64,000 nucleotides of DNA from assembly GCF_900240295.1 (NCBI RefSeq), contig NZ_OEQB01000005.1:150086-214085 (forward strand). The letters run 5' to 3'. Below the pieces are notes generated by a model. It was not told the origin of the DNA. It worked only from the letters and a program-made list of their open reading frames with translations, and did not search any database. The translations under genes and the position numbers were made by a program. Source of the stretch: Megasphaera vaginalis (ex Bordigoni et al. 2020) (GTDB lineage Bacteria; Bacillota; Negativicutes; Veillonellales; Megasphaeraceae). Shown here piece after piece: positions 16,988-24,576 of this stretch (position 1 is its first letter; every line of letters starts with the position of its first letter).

Positions 16988-17911
16988 TTATTCAACCGGC
17001 TGCGCAACGTAACCGGCGGCGTCAAGAGCGGCCATAGCGCCGCTTCCAGCCGCCGTGACGGCCTGTTGGTAACGACTATCCTGTACATCGCCGGCAGCAA
17101 AAATCCCTGCCGTCGACGTTGCCGTCGATTTATCCTTCGTAAGGATATACCCCTGCGAATCGAGGGCCACGACTCCCGCCAGAAAGCCGGTGTTCGGCTG
17201 ATGTCCGACAGCGACGAAAATACCGCTTGCAGACAACGTCTCCTGCGCGCCGGTCTTATTGTTCCTGAGCGCCAGTCCGGAGACTCCCGCTCCGTCGCTC
17301 AACACTTCCAACGGCGTATAATCAAGCTTCCAATGAATCTTATCGTTCGCCTGCGCCCGCTGTACCATAATTTGCGCAGCCCGCAAACTGTCGCGACGAT
17401 GAACAACGGTGACACGAGCGGCAAACTTCGTCAAAAACAGCGCTTCTTCCATGGCTGCGTCACCGCCGCCGAGAACAACGACCTCCTGACCCTTGTAGAA
17501 AAAACCGTCGCATGTGGCACAAGCACTGACGCCGCGGCCGATATTTTCCTTTTCGCCGGGAAGTCCCAAATACCTGGCACTGGCCCCCGTCGCCAGAATC
17601 AGCGCCGTTGCTTCCAGGCTATCGCCGTTTTCCAAGGTCAGACGGATCGGTCTGCCTGCCGCTACGGCGGTCACCTTCGTCAGCAAAAATTCCGTACCGA
17701 ATCTCCGTGCCTGCGCCTCCATTTTTTCCATCATTTCCTGTCCCCAGACGCCGTCAGGAAAGGCCGGATAATTCTCGACGACACTGGTCGTCATCAACTG
17801 GCCGCCAGGCTGCGGTCCCTGTATCACAACATGCTTCAAACCGGCACGTCCCAAATAAATAGCGGCAGTCAACCCCGCCGGTCCGGAGCCGATAACGGCA
17901 ACATCATACAT
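16988..17911 (-). CDS. trxB: Thioredoxin-disulfide reductase
   Basis: 307 residues, an FAD enzyme that reduces thioredoxin with NADPH. Seen: FAD site GSGPAGLTAAIYLGRAG, the redox-active CATC at residues 131-134, NADP site VVLGGGDAAMEEALFL, and the C-terminal FAD motif GIFAAGDVQDSRYQQAVTA. I start at ATG 17911 with AAGGATGGG upstream; a longer frame reaches into trxA. It is 13 bases downstream of trxA, so the two form an operon. Confidence 0.97.
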   Translation of the reverse strand: MYDVAVIGSGPAGLTAAIYLGRAGLKHVVIQGPQPGGQLMTTSVVENYPAFPDGVWGQEMMEKMEAQARRFGTEFLLTKVTAVAAGRPIRLTLENGDSLEATALILATGASARYLGLPGEKENIGRGVSACATCDGFFYKGQEVVVLGGGDAAMEEALFLTKFAARVTVVHRRDSLRAAQIMVQRAQANDKIHWKLDYTPLEVLSDGAGVSGLALRNNKTGAQETLSASGIFVAVGHQPNTGFLAGVVALDSQGYILTKDKSTATSTAGIFAAGDVQDSRYQQAVTAAGSGAMAALDAAGYVAQPVE

Positions 17912-17924
17912 CTGTATCCCATCC

Positions 17925-18242
17925 TTATTGCAATATGGCATCAATCTTGGCGCGCAGCACTTCTTTGCTCTGCAGCCCTACGGAAATATCGGCCAGTTGA
18001 CCGTCTTTGAAGATAGCCAGCGTCGGAATGCTGCGAATATTGAACCGGCCGGCCAAAGCGGCTTCATCATCGACATTTACCTTGCCGATAGTAACGGCAT
18101 CCCCCAAATCGGCGGCCAACGCATCCAAAATAGGCCCCTGCATCTTGCACGGCCCGCACCAAGCGGCCCAAAAATCAACCAGCGTTACACCTTTGGCAAT
18201 TTGATCGGCAAACGTAGCTTCTTTCAATTCGATCGGTTTCAT
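17925..18242 (-). CDS. trxA: Thioredoxin
   Basis: 105 residues. WCGPC at about residue 29-33, in VDFWAAWCGPCKMQGPIL, is the redox site. FNIRSIPTLAIFKDGQ holds the cis-proline. AAAGGAGTCG lies before the ATG. A consensus promoter (18296-18324) and a 17-bp element shared with the ArsR-rhodanese gene lie upstream. Confidence 0.97.
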   Translation of the reverse strand: MKPIELKEATFADQIAKGVTLVDFWAAWCGPCKMQGPILDALAADLGDAVTIGKVNVDDEAALAGRFNIRSIPTLAIFKDGQLADISVGLQSKEVLRAKIDAILQ

Positions 18243-18269
18243 ATATATCGACTCCTTTTGTTAATAACC

Positions 18270-18286
18270 ATTCAATTAATTCATTG
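18270..18286. promoter_or_regulatory. Putative ArsR-type operator upstream of trxA
   Basis: ATTCAATTAATTCATTG matches 16 of 17 bases of the element at 19035-19051. It is partly palindromic (CAAT..ATTG) and starts about 10 bases downstream of the -10 box of trxA, where a repressor would block transcription. Confidence 0.55.
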
Positions 18287-18295
18287 ATCGGTTAA

Positions 18296-18324
18296 ATTAT
18301 ACCTTTCTTGTCCTTATTTGTCAA
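18296..18324 (-). promoter_or_regulatory. Consensus sigma-70 promoter of trxA-trxB
   Basis: Minus strand TTGACA (18324-18319), 17 bases, TATAAT (18301-18296): a perfect match to consensus, about 55 bases upstream of trxA. Confidence 0.85.
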
Positions 18325-18345
18325 GAACCGCGTCCTTGGGCCGAA

Positions 18346-19014
18346 TCAGTGCTTATTGACGCCGCGAAATGCCTGCCAATCCGCATAGCTCCGATTCAAA
18401 CTGTAGGCCTTGAATCCCTGTTCGGTCAAAAAATGCGCGGCCAAATCAGCATATGCACACAGGCGGCCGCGGCAGTACACGACAATATCCTTCTGCCGCG
18501 ACAGGCCGGACAGTCTGCTTTCCAGTTCCGACAAGGGGATACTTTCGGCTTTTTCCATGTGTCCAGCGCGATATTCGTCGCCAGGCCGGAGATCGACGAG
18601 CGTGATCTCATCCCGTTGCAATCGTCGCCACGCTTCTTCCAGTGTAATCGTGTATACGTCGCTCGTCCGAACGGAGTATTGTTCCCTGATCCTGGTGATT
18701 TCCGAAAGCTGTGTCTCACCGACGACACAAAGGGCACGTACCAGGGCGCGCACCTTATCGCCGGCAACAGTATAAACGACATAGTTCCCCCGTTTTTCGG
18801 AAATGACGAGACGGCCTTCCTTGAGTACCTGCAAATGCCGTGACGTGTTGGCCGCGCTCATCCCCGTTTCACGCGAGAGCGTTTCCACCGTTTTCGGCCC
18901 TTGAGAAAGAATATGCAACACCTCTAACCGTTTTTCGCTGGAAAAACATTTTCCTATCTTGGCAAGTTCATTATAAAATTCCGTCTTATATGTCGCCGCT
19001 ATTTCTTGTAACAT
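18346..19014 (-). CDS. ArsR-family regulator fused to a rhodanese domain
   Basis: 222 residues. Residues 1-100 form a winged helix of the ArsR family (SSEKRLEVLHILSQGPKTVE, then MSAANTSRHLQVLKEG as the recognition helix). Residues 120-222 form a rhodanese domain with VDLRPGDEYRAGHMEKAESI and the active-site loop VVYCRGRLCAYAD, whose first cysteine is the persulfide-carrying residue. Such fusions are thought to sense sulfane sulfur or thiol redox state. It sits between trxA and the DUF1858/hemerythrin operon, and the same 17-bp element occurs before it and before trxA, so I infer a thiol or persulfide regulon. Confidence 0.9.
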   Translation of the reverse strand: MLQEIAATYKTEFYNELAKIGKCFSSEKRLEVLHILSQGPKTVETLSRETGMSAANTSRHLQVLKEGRLVISEKRGNYVVYTVAGDKVRALVRALCVVGETQLSEITRIREQYSVRTSDVYTITLEEAWRRLQRDEITLVDLRPGDEYRAGHMEKAESIPLSELESRLSGLSRQKDIVVYCRGRLCAYADLAAHFLTEQGFKAYSLNRSYADWQAFRGVNKH

Positions 19015-19034
19015 CGTATGACCTCGCTGTAACT

Positions 19035-19051
19035 ATTCAATTAATTTATTG
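19035..19051. promoter_or_regulatory. Putative ArsR-type operator upstream of the ArsR-rhodanese gene
   Basis: ATTCAATTAATTTATTG, one base different from the element before trxA. It lies in the intergenic region shared with the divergent DUF1858 operon, downstream of the -10 of the regulator gene, as expected for autorepression. Confidence 0.55.
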
Positions 19052-19067
19052 TATTATTTCCTCTTTA

Positions 19068-19095
19068 ACTATAACAGAATGGTTCATTTCGTCAA
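19068..19095 (-). promoter_or_regulatory. Sigma-70 promoter of the ArsR-rhodanese gene
   Basis: Minus strand TTGACG (19095-19090), 16 bases, TATAGT (19073-19068). Confidence 0.6.
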
Positions 19096-19224
19096 GAATA
19101 ACGACATTTTTACATTCGTTGGAAAAACAACTGATTAATGCATACCGTTAACGTATACTATGCACAGAAAGTGAAACTATTCGTTACAACGATCATCTAT
19201 ATGAAACCACAGGAGGTATACATC

Positions 19225-19470
19225 ATGTTAAAATCCATTCTTAACAAATTTGAAGCTATGAACAACACGGTAACGCCGGATATGCTCGTCGGCGATATCG
19301 TCCGCCTTCATCCGGAAGTCGTCGATACGCTCTTGGCCAACGGCATGCACTGCCTCGGCTGCCCTTCATCGCAGCAGGAAAGCTTAACCAACGCCTGCAT
19401 GGTTCACGGCCTCGACCCGGAACAAGTAACGAAAGCGGTTAACGTAGCAATTCAAGCCAAAAAACAATAG
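19225..19470 (+). CDS. DUF1858 domain protein
   Basis: 81 residues, a stand-alone DUF1858 domain. VTPDMLVGDIVRLHPEVVDT leads to GMHCLGCPSSQQESL, where the CxxC pair is the family mark. The domain is usually found fused to, or next to, hybrid-cluster, hemerythrin or DUF438-type proteins. Start at ATG 19225, with AGGAGGT 8 bases upstream; the frame is open further but has no ribosome site. It is the first gene of a three-gene operon with an unknown protein and a hemerythrin-like protein. A repair or NO-sensing role is inferred from these partners. Confidence 0.85.
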   Translation: MLKSILNKFEAMNNTVTPDMLVGDIVRLHPEVVDTLLANGMHCLGCPSSQQESLTNACMVHGLDPEQVTKAVNVAIQAKKQ

Positions 19471-19481
19471 GAGGACAGACG

Positions 19482-20072
19482 ATGAGCGCATTTTTGGGAC
19501 CGATCCATTTTTGGTTATATAAAAAGATTCAATTTCAAGAAGAATTAATCGACGCCGTCATCGCTTACAGCCGCCAGCAAGGCTGGGCCGAAGGCGACTG
19601 GGAAGATACGTTTGCCACGAATGACCGCCGCGCCTTGGAAGACGTCGTCGACGAAGGTAATATTCACGGCTGGCTGCAGAACCGCATTCACGACGCCGAA
19701 GGCCGCTACGCCAGCCTCGTCTTGACGATTGTCGGTGCCGACGAAAGCCGCCTCGGCAAATTGACGGAAGGCGTTTACACCTTCGGCGCGCAGCACCGGC
19801 CGGAAAGCGTCGCGACGGCGCCGGAAGCTTTCCACCATTTGGACAACAGCTTGCTCAACGGCATGCCGTGCGATCAAGTCAATAAAGTGACGGACAGCGA
19901 TCCGAATAAGATCTGTTGGGAAGAAACGCAAGATTTGCACAGCCAATTCTGGAACGGCCGCGGCGAACTGTACACGACGCTCCGCAGCGCCCTGATCAGC
20001 GGCATGTTAGCCGATTCTTCCTTTGCTTTTACCGTCCCGTCTGCCAACCACTACGAAATTACGAAAAACTGA
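19482..20072 (+). CDS. Conserved protein of unknown function in DUF1858/hemerythrin operon
   Basis: 196 residues, soluble, no signal peptide. I do not recognise a named domain. It opens SAFLGPIHFWLYKKIQFQEE and has a conserved-looking GMPCDQVN with one cysteine and WEETQDLHSQFW near residue 150. Two other cysteines are few for a metal site. It starts 11 bases after the DUF1858 gene, with AGGAGG upstream, and ends 27 bases before the hemerythrin gene, so it almost surely works with both. A metal or redox-repair role is only a guess from context. Confidence 0.7.
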   Translation: MSAFLGPIHFWLYKKIQFQEELIDAVIAYSRQQGWAEGDWEDTFATNDRRALEDVVDEGNIHGWLQNRIHDAEGRYASLVLTIVGADESRLGKLTEGVYTFGAQHRPESVATAPEAFHHLDNSLLNGMPCDQVNKVTDSDPNKICWEETQDLHSQFWNGRGELYTTLRSALISGMLADSSFAFTVPSANHYEITKN

Positions 20073-20099
20073 TTTTCACCGGAGAAAAGAGGAACCGTC

Positions 20100-20693
20100 A
20101 TGTATAGCACCGATATTATGGTAGAAGAACACGCCAATATTTCGCGCATGCTCAGAGTGATCAAAAACATGTGCTGCGCCATTTTGGAAGGCGCTCCTGT
20201 CGACCAAAACGATTTCGCCGATATTATCGACTTTATCCGCAACTACGCCGACGTCAATCACCACCAGAAGGAAGAACACGTTCTCTTCCCGCAAATGGTC
20301 GAACATTTGGGTGAGCTAGCCAACACCATCGTCACCCACGGCATGCTCGTCGAACACGACTTGATCCGCAGCCACGTCCGCAGCCTCGATGAAGCCTTGA
20401 AGCTGTACGCCAAAGACGGCCGCACGGAACATAAGTTGGATATCCTGACAGAGATTATGGCTTACACAAACAGGCTGCAGGTTCACGTCGAAAAGGAAAA
20501 CAACGTCGTCTATCCCTTTGCCGAACGCGGTTTTTCTGATGAAATCAAAGCCAAAGTCGACGCCGGCGTCCGCGCCATTGCCGAAGAAAATGAAAAGACC
20601 GATTTTAACGCCAAATATTTCGCCATACTGGATCGTTTGGAAAAGAAATACTCGGCCCTCCATTTAGTCACCACTACGGCTGACAAGCAATAA
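20100..20693 (+). CDS. Hemerythrin-like di-iron protein
   Basis: 197 residues, a four-helix hemerythrin domain. Iron ligands are visible in VEEHANISRML, NHHQKEEHVLFP, VTHGMLVEHDLIRSHV and VEKENNVVYPFAE, i.e. His/Glu pairs spaced as in the HHE family. The domain matches the C-terminal part of RIC/YtfE/ScdA, which restores iron-sulfur clusters after nitric-oxide or oxidative damage. The cysteine domain of RIC is not in this protein; instead a DUF1858 gene lies two genes upstream. GGAGAAAAGAGG precedes the ATG. Confidence 0.85.
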   Translation: MYSTDIMVEEHANISRMLRVIKNMCCAILEGAPVDQNDFADIIDFIRNYADVNHHQKEEHVLFPQMVEHLGELANTIVTHGMLVEHDLIRSHVRSLDEALKLYAKDGRTEHKLDILTEIMAYTNRLQVHVEKENNVVYPFAERGFSDEIKAKVDAGVRAIAEENEKTDFNAKYFAILDRLEKKYSALHLVTTTADKQ

Positions 20694-20753
20694 CCCAATA
20701 TCACCACTTTTCCTATAAAAAGGGAACCGTAACGAAACAGTCCTTTGAAAACG

Positions 20754-20799
20754 AATAATGGGGATTGTAGACACTGCAGTGGCTACAATCCCCATTATT
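20754..20799. repeat. Perfect 17-bp inverted repeat after the hemerythrin operon
   Basis: AATAATGGGGATTGTAG (20754-20770) and its exact complement (20783-20799) enclose a loop that contains the palindrome CACTGCAGTG. No T-run follows. It may still end transcription of the hemerythrin operon, or be a mobile-element end. Confidence 0.5.
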
Positions 20800-21129
20800 G
20801 CTATATTTATCTCAGGAAAGCGTCCTCCAAAGGGCCTCGCCAAAGCGGATCCCCCTTAGACCAGGGTCTGCAGTGTGCTTCTTCTAAAGAAAGCAAAGTT
20901 GCAGTGCCACTTGGACGTTTCTTTAAAATCCATGTATTGTCCATGGGATAAGGCGTTTTTACTGTTCGAAAAACAGCCGGTTAATGTCCAATGCAATGGC
21001 TTTAGAAGATATAAAGCGCCCAGCCGTATGGCGCTTCGACGCTTTGAGCTAACGTAAATCTAACGATCTGACATACGCTCTTTGCTCAGGTCATCGAAGG
21101 ACTATCGTTACGCGATTCCCTTACGTTTA
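20800..21129. other. Gene-free stretch, probably decayed mobile DNA
   Basis: Several short ORFs are open but none has a ribosome site or a family likeness. It leads directly into a transposase remnant at 21130, so I read it as decayed insertion-sequence DNA. Confidence 0.4.
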
Positions 21130-21261
21130 ATGGACGTATTCATTGATGGTACTAAGTTTACAGCCTACGCGTCTGTTTGGCGTAAGGTATCTCGCATCTT
21201 TTTATTTATATTCTTCATATTTGTATTTATGGCTATTGGTACACGTTGTATTGGCAGTTAA
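21130..21261 (+). pseudogene. IS1182-type transposase remnant, middle part
   Basis: The plus frame reads MDVFIDGTKFTAYASVWRK before it loses likeness. From memory, IS1182-family DDE transposases carry FIDGTKIEANAN..FVWKK at the first catalytic aspartate; this is a close, decayed copy. No full ORF exists around it. A second remnant from the later part of the same kind of protein, on the same strand, lies at 23251-23502 beyond the tannase gene. Confidence 0.5.
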
Positions 21262-21302
21262 TGTCACCTTTTATAGTTAGTAACGCGTAAAGATCCTTAA
21301 GT

Positions 21303-23129
21303 TTAGCCTTCAGCAACAACTTTATCAATCCAGTCAAACATATTTTTCAAATCATAGTCACTCTTATGATCTACGCCCCAAGGTAAAGCAAAATCTACAT
21401 CGTAGCCAAGGTTAGCCGCTTTGACAGCTACCATAAGCGGAATGCTGAAGGACGTATTGCTGTCGGCTTCACCATAACGGATTCTCCAATGTTTTGCATT
21501 GGTAGCGCCACTGTTACCAAGGTAGTACATGGCATTCATCATATTAACGATGTGCTGATCTGCGCGAGCCGGTGACGTATCGGTGGCGTACAGGGCAGCT
21601 GTATCGGTAAAGTGTAAGTTGTTCATAGTAGTAGTGCCGAACTCGTTGTTTTCGCCAGTACTGTTATCGCGACTGTCAAAAGCGCCAGGCGTCTTCATAC
21701 GACCTACGGATTTATTATATTTTAACCAGTCCACATCTACCATCTTACTGGGATCATTTTTATCATACATTAAGAAGTTTGCCTTAGAAATATCGATGCC
21801 GTCTTGTCTGGCTGCTTCTGCACTTTTAATGATAAGCGATTTAGCATAGTCAAAGAATGTGCCAGTGCCGTCCGTATTTAAGGTCAGGAGCTGTCCGTTT
21901 GCATCTTTAAGTTGAAGGCTATTTACATACGACGCATAAGCTGTTTTTAACATCTTGGAATACGCCATCTGATCTTTTGTAAGTGCTACTTTTTTAGCAG
22001 TATTGCGGTTCTTGTTTCCCATAATTTTCGGTTCGGCAGTTGTACTCTCAGCGGTAGTTTGGCCAGGAGTAATTACCGCTGTCGCGGATCCATTATTAAT
22101 TTTCGGAAGTTGCGGCACTGTAGCCGTCGTCTTAGAAGGATTATTATTGATAAGCGGTAACTGTCCCTGTGCCATCATCATGCCGCCGGCGTATTCATTC
22201 ACGCCATTATAAGACCATTCATACGCCATATCCGCATGATCCAGATTCGTAATGGGACAGAAAGCAGACACTGCAAAGATATCGGTACGGTCATTAGCTG
22301 CGCCGAGCGCTTCTAAATAAGGTTTCATATCTTGACTGTTTCCGGCTGCGCCGACCAGCAGAGAATAAGCGCCACCGGCGCTGCCACCATTTGATACGAT
22401 GCGATCTGCGTTACCGGGCATGACCGCATCATTGGCGTGTAAGTACGCAACGGCTGCTTGTAAATCTACAATACCTGCCGGAGCCTTACCGGTATACCTA
22501 CCGTCATCGCCGATAAGGGAGCGACCACGTGCACCCGGAGCGGCTATGATATAGCCACGACATAGGGCGTAGGCTTCTGCGCTTTCCGTATTGCCCCAAC
22601 GCGCTTCTAAGGTACCTGCTTCTCCGGGCATATACCCGCCAACAGTGTTGGGGAAAAAGATAGGGGCTGTGTCTTTGGTATAGTTGCCTACGGGCTTATT
22701 GTGAAAATAATTTTCCGGAATATAGATATTCATATTTTCGTATTTAGCGTCAACGGGATTCGCTACATAAGGTACAGCCTTATACGCTCGGTAAGCTACC
22801 GTTTGATTGTTGACGGTAACAGCACCTGTTGTATAGCCCGTATTCGGGGTAAATATCAGGGAGTTGTTCGTAGTCGTTTTAGCTGCTAACGGTGCATCGG
22901 CAGGGACAACGTTAATTTTACCGGAAGCGGCCTCTCTACTAGCTGTTTTTGTTGAAGTGGATAGTTGGATCGCCGCAGTATGTCGGTCTTGATGTACAGC
23001 AGTTGTATGCACTTGCGTAGCCGTTGAGGCTTGCCCTTGATCAGTCGCCGGCGCATTGGCCTGTATGGCTATAGATGTCGCCAGATTTAAGGATAAAGCA
23101 AAGAGAGCCGTTAATTTCATTTTACTCAT
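21303..23129 (-). CDS. Secreted subtype-B tannase (tannin acylhydrolase)
   Basis: 608 residues. The signal peptide is KLTALFALSLNLATSIAI followed by QANA. A Thr/Ala-rich linker (to about residue 75) leads to an alpha/beta-hydrolase. Seen: the nucleophile loop RIVSNGGSAGGAYSLL, the tannase-specific SAFCPITNLDHADMAYEW, RYGEADSNTSFSIP with the acid, and FALPWGVDHKSDYDLKNMF with the catalytic histidine. These match the layout of the Lactobacillus plantarum enzyme. Tannase cleaves galloyl esters of plant tannins to gallate. It is larger than the 470-residue lactobacillar form because of an insert at about 340-400. GGGGAGATT precedes ATG 23129. It lies alone between two transposase remnants. Confidence 0.85.
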   Translation of the reverse strand: MSKMKLTALFALSLNLATSIAIQANAPATDQGQASTATQVHTTAVHQDRHTAAIQLSTSTKTASREAASGKINVVPADAPLAAKTTTNNSLIFTPNTGYTTGAVTVNNQTVAYRAYKAVPYVANPVDAKYENMNIYIPENYFHNKPVGNYTKDTAPIFFPNTVGGYMPGEAGTLEARWGNTESAEAYALCRGYIIAAPGARGRSLIGDDGRYTGKAPAGIVDLQAAVAYLHANDAVMPGNADRIVSNGGSAGGAYSLLVGAAGNSQDMKPYLEALGAANDRTDIFAVSAFCPITNLDHADMAYEWSYNGVNEYAGGMMMAQGQLPLINNNPSKTTATVPQLPKINNGSATAVITPGQTTAESTTAEPKIMGNKNRNTAKKVALTKDQMAYSKMLKTAYASYVNSLQLKDANGQLLTLNTDGTGTFFDYAKSLIIKSAEAARQDGIDISKANFLMYDKNDPSKMVDVDWLKYNKSVGRMKTPGAFDSRDNSTGENNEFGTTTMNNLHFTDTAALYATDTSPARADQHIVNMMNAMYYLGNSGATNAKHWRIRYGEADSNTSFSIPLMVAVKAANLGYDVDFALPWGVDHKSDYDLKNMFDWIDKVVAEG

Positions 23130-23250
23130 TGTGAATCTCCCCTTTCTTTTTCAATGTGAAAATTAATTAAAGTATATCCAATTAACGTGTAGATATCAAA
23201 TCAGTATCAACTATCTGTTCATCATATGAATAAATAATGGTGTAAAAATA

Positions 23251-23502
23251 GGAGCCGCAATTAAACCAAGCGGTTATGAATGCCGTAAGCCTGACAAGTA
23301 CAAAGACGATATTAGCAGTCCTGCAAATGTGCCCTATGACGCGGTCACAGATAAATATCTTTTTGCGAACAGGCGTAAACACATATACAGCGGCGTAAAA
23401 AGGAAAAACGCCGCTCCGGATAAATTTACGAGCGACGACGTTACCAGCGTAAAACCCGTAACCATTGTTTGCTTCATACAAAGTGTCTCCACTCAAAATT
23501 AG
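23251..23502 (+). pseudogene. IS1182-type transposase remnant, later part
   Basis: The plus frame reads KPSGYECRKPDKYKDDISS, then NVPYDAVTDKYLFANRRK and YSGVKRK. From memory this is the YIKPSNYE..K.Y..DI..NM.YD..TD.Y.C.NGR stretch of IS1182-family transposases, before the cysteine-rich end. Stops close the frame upstream of 23251 and at 23502. The minus ORF drawn over it (23182-23496) is a shadow. The intervening sequence back to the other remnant (21261) holds the tannase gene on the opposite strand. Confidence 0.55.
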
Positions 23503-23513
23503 TAAAGTGCGAC

Positions 23514-23565
23514 TAAAAAAAGACTGTAACGAAATGAGATTTCCAGTCTCGTTACAGCCCTTTTT
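23514..23565. terminator. Bidirectional terminator
   Basis: CTGTAACGA (23524-23532) pairs with TCGTTACAG (23549-23557). A seven-A run precedes it and CCCTTTTT follows it, so it can end the AAA ATPase gene on the minus strand. Confidence 0.7.
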
Positions 23566-23580
23566 ATCAGTGTTATCTAG

Positions 23581-24408
23581 TTATTTTCGGCCGGCACCGT
23601 TTGCCTTTTTCCCAGCAATCGCGTTCTCAATCATTTCCCGCACATAGGCCTCCGTAACTTGACTGTCGTGCTGCCGGGCCGCCTTAAAAGCGCTCATCAG
23701 CACGGCGTTGGCAATATCACCGCCGGAAATACCGGCGTAATCGTTGGCCAAGGCATCGATATTGATATCGTTAGGCATTTCGTCGGGAATATAGCGCCGC
23801 CATAACAGCTTCCGCTGTCCTTCGTCAGGCAGATCGAAGCGGACGTGAACGGGAATACGACGCATAAAGGCCGAGTCGAAGCTTTCGATGAAATTCGTCG
23901 CAAAGATGATGAAATCTTCATATTCGTTCATTTCCATAAGCATGACCGACCGCGTCTGATTGACGCTGACGTCGGAAGCACTGGCCATGTGCGTCACGCG
24001 ATGCCCCAAAATGGCATCGGCTTCATCGAAGAAGAGAATGCTGTCCGTATTGGTTGCCGCATAAAAGGCTTTCTTGATGTTCTTCGGCGTCTCGCCGACG
24101 AATTTTGACTCCAATTCGGCGTAGTTGATCGTAATCAGCTTACGTCCCAGATAGTCGGCAATGGCATGGGCGGCCATCGTCTTGCCCGTCCCCGACGGCC
24201 CGTACAGATTAATCCCGAGACTTTTAGCGTGCTTGTGCGTCTTCCCTAGGCCCCAGGTCTTAAACACGATATCGCCGTAACGAACCGAATCGGCGACATC
24301 CATGATCCGACTGCGCACATAATCGGGCAAAATAATATCATCAAAGGTGTACCGCGGCTTTTCCGGTATGAAATTGATGACCGGATTTTCTTCTTTTTTC
24401 GTTTCCAT
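23581..24408 (-). CDS. AAA ATPase, orphan
   Basis: 275 residues, a single classical AAA module. Walker A is NLYGPSGTGKTMAAHAIA near residue 70, Walker B is SILFFDEADAILG, and arginines in AFMRRIPVHVRFDLP fit sensor/finger positions. The small C-terminal helical lid is present. The sequence is near to spastin/katanin-like or FtsH-type AAA domains, but has no protease, membrane or substrate domain attached. Its target is unknown and no partner is next to it. The neighbours, tannase and COG0523 genes, give no clue. Confidence 0.8.
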   Translation of the reverse strand: METKKEENPVINFIPEKPRYTFDDIILPDYVRSRIMDVADSVRYGDIVFKTWGLGKTHKHAKSLGINLYGPSGTGKTMAAHAIADYLGRKLITINYAELESKFVGETPKNIKKAFYAATNTDSILFFDEADAILGHRVTHMASASDVSVNQTRSVMLMEMNEYEDFIIFATNFIESFDSAFMRRIPVHVRFDLPDEGQRKLLWRRYIPDEMPNDINIDALANDYAGISGGDIANAVLMSAFKAARQHDSQVTEAYVREMIENAIAGKKANGAGRK

Positions 24409-24509
24409 GGCTATGTCCTCCTGCTTGATCCTATATCGAAAAGCGGTCTGTCATTGCCGCTCGATTTCACATAGGTCAATCATATCACACATAGCCGGCA
24501 TAAGACCAG

Positions 24510-24557
24510 TAAAAAGAGCAACTGCCGCCCCTTCGCAAACGCGGTCCGGACCGGCAG
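24510..24557 (-). terminator. Terminator of the COG0523/permease operon
   Basis: CTGCCG (24522-24527) pairs with CGGCAG (24552-24557) with further GC pairing between; TTTTTA follows on the minus strand. It lies 20 bases after the stop at 24577. Confidence 0.5.
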
Positions 24558-24576
24558 CGGGACGCCTGCCCGCGCT

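Noticed and set aside
17066..18010. 314-residue plus ORF
   Set aside because: Antisense shadow of trxB, which has all family motifs.
23182..23496. 104-residue minus ORF right of the tannase gene
   Set aside because: It covers the plus-strand IS1182 remnant; the likeness is on the plus strand and the minus ORF has no ribosome site.
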